Assembly: GCA_009731375.1 (NCBI GenBank)
Contig: BJOX01000025.1
Coordinates: 687,458-724,032, forward strand
DNA length: 36,575 nt
Direction of reading: 5' to 3'
Origin: Paulinella micropora
Lineage: Eukaryota; Cercozoa; Imbricatea; Euglyphida
The stretch's first letter is position 1. Each line of letters opens with the position of its first letter. The notes beneath the pieces are model-generated. The model searched no databases. It worked only from the letters and a program-made list of their open reading frames with translations, and had not been told where the DNA came from. This document shows positions 30,621 to 36,575 of this stretch, piece after piece. A program made the translations under genes and the position numbers.

Positions 30621-31427
30621 GGTGCACGTGTACCCGTTGGAGACAGGGCAGAGAGGGCTGGGCTGGCTGGTTTTGCAGGAGTGGACTCCTTAGGGGCTGT
30701 TTTGGGTTGTTCAGTTGTTTGTTCGGGGTCGCTCTTGCTTGTCTGTTCTGATTCTTCAGCTTTGCCATCTTCCGTTCTCTTTCCAGTGTCTTGTGGGATT
30801 AGTTGCTCCAGTGCGGTCGCTTCCTTTGCTGGTTGGGTAGTCTTGTCCGATGTGCCAATAGAAGGTGCAGGTGTTGGCGGTATCTCATCCTTGCTGGAGT
30901 CACAGGCGGCATGTTCGGATGGAATTTGAATGTTGGATTGGTTCGTCTTGTTCACAGGCTCCAGCGATTGCGTTGATGAGCTGCTGCTGCTGTTGTTGCT
31001 GTTGCCGGTGGCCGTCAGAGATGGGTTGGGGCAAGGGGGTGCGTCACGGATAGCACTGCTCACTACAGACGAGACAGGCGTTGTAGTGGGTCCTTCGGGA
31101 GTGGGGTTGCCAGTATTGATGTCTAGGATATTGTTGTTTGCTGCAGTACCTTGTTGCGTTGTTGCTATTGTTGCTGCTCCTCGAGCGAGTTTCAGAAGCT
31201 CTTCGATTGCTGGTAGGTTCGATAAAAGTGTCAGCAGTGTTGGCTTGTTATCTCCAAATTGGAGTGTAGGCAGTTGGTCCGCTTGAGTGACTTTTGCAGA
31301 GGTCTGGGTTGTTGACGATGACGATGATGATGACGACGAGGATGCCGAGCTCGTTGCGTTTGGGGTCGAGGATGCCGCATTGACTTGACGATGGCGGCGG
31401 GGATGGGGATCCCGAGCGCGAGCTATA
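30572..31427 (-). pseudogene. Ser/Thr/Pro-rich disordered part of mobile element
   Basis: Minus-strand frame open from 31427 to TAG 30572-30574 (~284 codons). It starts TIARARDPHPRRHRQVNA, has a poly-Ser run, then one ordered stretch (LPTLQFGDNKPTLLTLLSNL with PAIEELLKLARG). A long Ser/Thr/Pro/Glu-rich region (SIGTSDKTTQPAKEATALEQ) follows, ending in a basic GRKRTRKEENAKK like a nuclear localisation signal. No ATG near the 5' end. Reading through one frame change it leads directly into the GIY-YIG domain, so it is most likely the N-terminal or linker part of the same protein. Confidence 0.5.
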
Positions 31428-31498
31428 GTTCAAAGGCAAATGGGACGTATTTGTTATAGTTTTGTAAGTAGGGTAAGTCATGGTAGAATGAGTAGTTG

Positions 31499-32260
31499 TC
31501 AACCTCGATGAGCTGCTTGTCTGAGAGTCAAGTTCCAGAGATTCGTTGTTCTTCGTCTTTTCTTGTTTTTGGCTGTCTGAGGTAATGGGTGCGTTTCCAG
31601 AGTTGAGTTGCGTTCCGGTGGTCTCGTCATTGTCTCCTTCTTGCTCTTCTTGGTTGGCTTTGCTACGTTTGAAGGAGTAGTTCGATCTTTGCGTCTTACG
31701 ATGGTCGGTGCAGGTTCACGTGCCAATGCTGACGATGCTGTCGGTTGGTCCGTTGACGTAGATTGATGTGGTGTGCGATGCAAAGTGGGCTTGACCGGTA
31801 TCTGGCGGTAATCCTTTGCAATGCAGCCAGCGTCTTCGTAGTGTGTTTCAATCAAGGTTAGCATTGAGAGAAGCGCTTTTGCGAGGCAGTCATTGAGTGC
31901 GTCACCCATTCTCCACTGAAGCTGCTGCTGTACTATAGATTTCTTGAGGGTATCAAACCAGAAGCTAGAAATCTTGTAGAAGTATGAGTGCCGTCTGATT
32001 TCATTGGCAGTGAGAGCTTCATTCTCTTGTGTGCCTGCTTCACGGTCGGGAGAGATTTGGACAGCATGTAGGCGGTCATAAATGTGTACTACTAGTTTCC
32101 AAGACAAGTACCCGTTCTTTGTAATCAAGTGGATCATCCCATCAAACGAAATGCATTGTAGTTCCGTATCCTCTGGAAAGGCGTACATGACCGGCTCTAG
32201 CTGCTTTAACCATAGCTTTGTTTAGGGCTGTTCGTTTTATATTGGTGGGAGAGGTGTCAG
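31499..32260 (-). pseudogene. Mobile-element ORF segment (gag-like?)
   Basis: Minus-strand frame from ATG 32188 to 31499 (229 codons). It holds an ordered first half (MYAFPEDTELQCISFDGMIH, YLSWKLVVHIYDRLHAVQI, SYFYKISSFWFDTLKKSIVQ) and a basic Ser/Thr/Pro-rich second half with KPTKKSKKETMTR and KNKKRRRTT. A second good frame, HRAFIETLWAQIPDTSPTNI then KRTALNKAMVKAARAGHV, enters it from upstream one frame away. Globular part plus basic tail is the layout of a retroelement ORF1/gag-like protein, but no family is recognised. Confidence 0.45.
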
Positions 32261-32413
32261 GGATCTGTGCCCAAAGAGTTTCGATAAAGGCACGGTGTGC
32301 TCCTCCATAAAAGGGAATGAGTAGTTTATATTGGTGGGAGAGGTGTCAGGGATCTGTGCCCAAAGAGTTTCGATAAAGGCACGGTGTGCTCCTCCATAGA
32401 AGGGAATGAGTAG
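32236..32413. repeat. 89-bp tandem duplication
   Basis: Unit tttatattggtgggagaggt to gggaatgagtag at 32236-32324 and again at 32325-32413 with one substitution (ataaaag / atagaag). It breaks the minus-strand frame. Confidence 0.93.
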
Positions 32414-33293
32414 TGGGGGCGTTTGACTGCTCGTGATACAGGAGTGTTCAGCCGTTCGAGAATCCGTTCCTCATCTCTTGGTTCTTGATGGTTGTCAGCA
32501 CCCAGATCAATCTTCTGACTTTTCGAGAGTAGTATGTGTTTCCAATCGCTGGCTTGTCCATTGGTGAATTTCATGAAGAGAGTAGTGTGGCATACATCCA
32601 GACTAGCTATTCGGTCATAGTGTAGTGGAGAGGGTCGATGTTTGTTACGTGGTCGTTCTTGTCGTGCTTGTTGCTGCTGGTTTTTCTTTCTTGTTCTCTT
32701 TCGTTGAATATGCGTCTCATACTTTTGCCGTAAGGGTCAGGAGGGTTGAATGGGGCGACGTGCTCATGCTTCTTCGGGGGAGTAGTAGTAGTAGAGACTG
32801 ACTGAGAGCGTGAACGAGTTTGATCTTGTTGTCGTTGTGAGTAGCTAGAGGTGAATTCACTGCTTTGTTTTGAGCTCGGTTGCGAATTTGAGTCTTGTCT
32901 GGGTCGTCGTTCCTCTCTACGAGCACGTTGCCTGTTGTTGTCAGGGGTTTGTCGTCTGTCTGCCCGTGGGAATAGGGATCGTCTTTCCTCAGTAGGAGCG
33001 TTGTTGGCTTCTTGCGGGGCTTCGCCCTCGACTTGGTACGTAGTCTTGTTTTTTGTCATCACGTTGGTAGGGTTGTTGGTAATGTGTGTTGCGAGGGGAC
33101 CTCGACCTTCTCCACGGCGTGGTGAGGTTGACCTGCTTCTCCGACGGTACGTGTCCTGATGTTGCAGGCAGGAGAATTCCATAAAGTAAGAAGCTGGGTT
33201 CTCTGCGGATGAACTGCTTCTTATGAAGCTTGGTAGTACGGGATGAAACTTATTTGTTTGATATATCCAGGCAAGTGCCATGGCAAGTGCCAT
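32414..33293 (-). pseudogene. Arg/Ser/Gln-rich ORF at the 5' side of the mobile element
   Basis: Minus-strand frame from ATG 33293 to TAG 32607 (228 codons). The first ~30 residues include short ggcaagtgccat repeats, so ATG 33185 (MEFSCLQHQDTYRRRSRSTS) may be the start. Most of it is low-complexity Arg/Ser/Gln (RQTPDNNRQRARREERRPRQ), ending FNPPDPYGKSMRRIFNERE. Near 32625 another frame takes over (LHYDRIASLDVCHTTLFMKF, then DWKHILLSKSQKIDLGADNH and ERILERLNTPVSRAV) to the 89-bp duplication. I infer a frameshift within one ORF, RNA-binding by composition. Confidence 0.45.
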
Positions 33294-33304
33294 GGCAAGT
33301 GCCC
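33268..33304. repeat. 12-bp tandem repeat (ggcaagtgccat)
   Basis: Three units ggcaagtgccat in a row. It spans the ATG region of the minus-strand ORF ending at 32607 and adds Ala-Met-Ala-Leu codons. Confidence 0.9.
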
Positions 33305-34164
33305 TTGATATGTAACTTTCATTCCGTAGTACTGGGATCTGCGGATGGTTAATGTTGTTTGTTAATCACTTGCTTTGTGACTTAGTAAGTGGCTATCGAA
33401 CAATATTGTTTCCTGGAGAAGTTGCTGATTGATTTGGAACCCTCAAACCAGTAGCTTTTGCTTTAGGGTTTGCAAGCCAATACTGTTTGCAGCGGATGGT
33501 TTAGTCTGATAGTACAAATCGGATTTATACCATTCGCTGCTTTCTTTTCGGCGGATGATGCTAAAGCTAGCGGTAGAACATTTGCACACATAAGAAGTTT
33601 TGCAAAGGTTCAATCGCAAGCTGTTGCGTTACTAACAGGGCAGGGTTCATCGACTGCTCACTTGATTTTGTTTATCGATGAACTCCGCCAGACTCGCTGA
33701 TGAGACTCCGGAGCGTCGATGTCTGCGCCCAACTGTTCAGCTTTCTGGGAAGTTGCTGATTGAGTCCGGTTGGGACAAACTATACTGGTTGCTTCAAAGT
33801 TTGTACCAGTCGGATCAATACTCAGACTTGTTGATGGGTGTAGCTGATATCTGCAGCGCATGAAAAATGTTCTGCAGCTGTCAATTACTCCTAGGATTTC
33901 GAGTGTGCTCGTTTTTAAGTTTACAGTATAGTAAGTCAGAGGATCAGGCTGTCAACTTGGACAGCTGGTCACCTCTTGCCTTTTATTGAAAAATTAGTAA
34001 CTTGAAAGTCTAACTGCTCACTTATTTTTCTGAAGTACTTGAAAATGGTCTCGGTTGGATCAGTTTAAATTGTTATTTGACCTGAACCGGCAGTACTTGT
34101 TTTTGACCTTTCTGGTTGTGGAAAGACTAGTTATAACGACGTTATGGAAAGCTAGTTATAACTG
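33305..34164. other. Unassigned region between mobile element and SET gene
   Basis: AT-rich unique sequence. Two short + strand frames (33470-33700, 33678-33863) have protein-like make-up (GWDKLYWLLQSLYQSDQYSD) but no domain and no splice evidence. At 34121-34160 a 26-bp direct repeat (ggaaagactagttataac / ggaaagctagttataac) surrounds a small palindrome ataacgacgttat. Confidence 0.5.
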
Positions 34165-36389
34165 TCACACTGACTTCATGCTGGCAACGCGGCACGCCCT
34201 GTGAATTTTGTGATGAAGCCTGCTACGGCGACGCCATTCTTGAGCTTCTACTTCAGTCCTGAAACCGTTAGAATGATCAGCAGCAAGCTCTGTGCAGATC
34301 TCGCATTTTGAGAAATCTCCTTCTGCAAAACAAACCTGTAATAAGTAATGATAACGAAAATATGCATAATACCTCTGACAAACTTGACGTGCGGAAAATC
34401 CATGCGCCAAACTTTGTTGATCGTATTGTCTGTCGGAGGATTATTTGGATCAACTCGTTTCGAACAACCAAACCGAAGGCACATATCTTTCCAATTCTCG
34501 CGAACATAGTTTTGGACTCCTGCGTCCTGAGCCATTTCTTGCATCCTCCATATTCCGTCGCTGCATATCTCCGGGTAACTCTCCATGAACTTCTCGCAGA
34601 GTAATACTGCTACCACATCTTCTGTTTCAGGAACGGTTGAGTAGCTTTTTGTCAAAACCTTCGTGTTATTTGCAAGAAGTTTGTGTGCTCTTGACAAAAC
34701 TTTATCACCGATCCCGTAGATACGCTGCCAGGCTACTTTGCACACAGCCTCCGTTAAATACATATACTGAAACGATCCAGTTTTTGTTTGAAACGATTCA
34801 AGCTGCGAAGCTGCCCAAGAATAAAGCTCACTGAGAGACGATGACGCATTCTTCGCTCTCGTGTAAAGCACATCACGCGTGTCGATAAATGAATAACACT
34901 TCCACTTTTTGCAGCAGACAGACTTAACTTCCCTGTCCAAGTCGGCGAAGGTAATCCCCAACAGTTTTTGGAGCGCAGACGGTCTCTGAAGCTTCACTGC
35001 ACCTTTCGTGCGACTTTTCATCGTGTAGGGGCGCGTTGGATTCTTACGTGGTCTGCTGTAAGGAATTGGTGATAATCTCATGATGTTATACAACAGCTCA
35101 TTCGATTCCATAAGCTCGTCGAAGTTCAATCGAAGCTCGTTGGATAATTCCGCATCGTCCACGCCGACCAGAGGAGGAAGCAATCCAGGGTTGATAGATG
35201 CAGCATCACCGTTTGAATCCGTATCTGAACACTCTTCGTCGACGTTCTACGCAAACAAGATCGCTTATGAACATTAACCAGCATGAACATAGACAGGTAG
35301 AGAAAAAAAATTACCATGGAGCCAGTAGGAAGATATAGTCTAGAGCTGCTGCAGCTACTAACATCATATCCTGTAGTGACAGTAGAACTGTCTGACTGTT
35401 TCCAGCTGTCGAGGTTAGCATCAACGTCAGGAACACCTGCCTGTAAAAAAGAATCTTCTCAGTAATAATTTTCATTTATTTATTTTTTACCTGTGCATCA
35501 CTCAAGCTTGATTTTTCTGTGATGACTGTAATGTCCGAGCTTTCCCTGGGCAGAAGCGTGCGGCGACTATCTGAAATTGAGGACACGCTGTCGAGAAGCT
35601 TCCTCTTTTTTTCCGGCGGAATAGATGATGACCTGGAGAGCGGTTGCTTTCCATCAGAACTAATACTGCTGACCGACGCTAAAAGTTCAACCTTTGCTTC
35701 ATGAAGCAAGGAAATTGACTTAAGTGGAAGCGGATGTTCTTTCTCAGGAACGATGAAACATACATGACCAATGTCAGTCTCGAACAGGAAAACTGGGATT
35801 TTAGCTCCTTCCTTGGCAGCCTCTTTCAACCAGACCGGATGTGCATCGCTTGGCAGCGTAGCTATCTCTAGGTCTGGATTAGGTGCATAGCTGAGCAAAA
35901 TCTCTTGATCTTTCGATATTGCGGTGGTGACAGTCACAATAGGAGTACCCTTGCTGACCTGACATTATTTACAACAATATTTATAGAAAAAATATAACAC
36001 ACGTAACAAAAACTCACATTGCATGGATGTATGTAACAACTAACATAATTTACCTTCACGTTCGGTCGGCAAGTGTCCTCGTCGAGCTTGTTGAACCCTT
36101 GCGATGAAGAGTTGATGAGATGCATTGCATTCCTGCTCGATTCGTTAATGAATTTAATTGGATGCATCCCTGTTTGCAGGGAACTCCCAATTTTCATAGT
36201 GAAATGATCAGAAAATGCAGCATGATCTGCAGCACGCAAAGACTTTCCTCCTGGTTCGAGGAGCCCAAGCTGAAAAGAAGGAGGAAGGTATTTATCAGCA
36301 AAGACTCCGTAGCCACCACCACGGTGTGCCACATATATCGGCGCCTTGCTAGCCCTCAGCATGGCATACCTAAAGTTTGAAATACACAT
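34165..36389 (-). CDS. SET domain fused to DUF7869-type N-terminal region (5 exons)
   Basis: Exons (minus strand) 36389-36054, 35958-35491, 35440-35315, 35246-34373 and 34322-34165 join in frame to ~653 residues. The introns (95, 50, 68 and 50 bp) are all GT-AG. Residues ~26-136 form a SET-type methyltransferase fold: GGGYGVFADKYLPP, HPIKFINESS with the FIN motif, CRPNVK, then across intron 1 VSKGTPIVTVTTAISKDQEI and LLSY. A Ser-rich linker follows. Residues ~420-500 (SVCCKKWKCYSFIDTRDVLY, VCKVAWQRIYGIGDKVLSRA), then DFPHVKF and EGDFSKCEICTEL, match the order of the N-terminal zinc-binding part of DUF7869 proteins. The frame ends at TGA 34165-34167 where that family would continue to its RNase H-like core, so the transposase-like half is truncated. 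ATG 36389 is the first in frame after a stop; a spliced 5' exon beyond (acceptor ctttag near 36372) is possible. SET proteins methylate lysines on histones, but activity here is unproven. Confidence 0.65.
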
Positions 36390-36526
36390 GAAAAAAATGG
36401 CAGCGCTTCCCGTTAGAGGGAATCACTCAAAAAAAAAAAAAGGACAGAGAAAGGCTCACTGATAGAAGGCCACACACACTAGCTAGTTATACTAAAGCTA
36501 GTATCTATACTCCCCTCTTTAAACTA
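36390..36526. other. Upstream flank of the SET gene
   Basis: A poly-A run (~36428-36441) and a small inverted repeat around agctagttatactaaagctag (36482-36502). No clear promoter element. Confidence 0.4.
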
Positions 36527-36529
36527 TGC

Positions 36530-36575
<46 letters not shown>
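36527..36575. repeat. AAT microsatellite at window end
   Basis: aactatgctat then (AAT)n to the end of the window. It could be the tail of a non-LTR element that continues beyond. Confidence 0.9.

Noticed and set aside
23861-36389. The + strand DUF7869 core (23861) as the missing 3' half of the SET gene
   Set aside because: Opposite strand, 10 kb away, beyond another mobile element, and itself frameshifted. An inversion cannot be excluded but nothing shows it.

Overview
The window is nuclear DNA of a eukaryote. It has GT-AG introns, intron-bearing reading frames, retroelement remains and one short (CCCTAA)n run, and roughly its first third is simple-sequence DNA. I cannot name the organism. 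A protist or early-branching holozoan-like genome full of microsatellites and mobile DNA would fit, but that is inference. Two large N gaps (3574-4004, 12689-13016) and four 10-N gaps show a fragmented assembly.

Region 1 (1-11780). Almost everything is GA/CT, GATA/TATC, TATG/CATA, TTGA, ACT and ATACAT repeat. Short islands in it translate on the + strand as pieces of one ankyrin-repeat protein. Island ends carry AG/GT splice borders whose phases match, so I read this as a single gene with exons of about 39-83 nt and introns built of microsatellites. Several exons also exist as extra, partly broken tandem copies. A dispersed ~410-bp element is present three times (7111, 7921 inverted, 8829).

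Region 2 (11780-16500). A MITE-like foldback and minisatellite are followed by a gap, then a frameshifted Penelope-like reverse transcriptase (13534-14902). Next is a three-exon gene for an acidic, Ser-rich protein with a SAP-like segment (14989-16387), with an Arg-Gly tail in frame beyond its stop.

Region 3 (16500-21610). Minisatellites and a ~970-bp block printed twice, with part of it a third time, separated by 10-N gaps; this is probably an assembly duplication. It ends at an RBR-type (RING-IBR-RING) E3 ligase gene that carries an in-frame TGA and appears to lack the catalytic RING2 cysteine.

Region 4 (21610-28718). GC-rich minisatellite, interstitial telomere-like repeats and duplicated non-coding blocks. 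A broken copy of the DUF7869 transposase-like core follows (23861-24666), then a perfect 1269-bp tandem triplication carrying a reading frame with a BAH/SH3-like segment.

Region 5 (28600-33300, minus strand). A decayed mobile element: disordered Arg/Ser/Gln- and Ser/Thr/Pro-rich frames, a GIY-YIG endonuclease domain, and a further ~270-residue region with no visible reverse transcriptase.

Region 6 (34165-36389, minus strand). A five-exon gene that joins an N-terminal SET domain to the N-terminal part of a DUF7869-type transposase-like protein. This chromatin-modifier/transposase fusion is the most novel protein architecture here; the microsatellite-intron ankyrin gene is the most novel gene structure.
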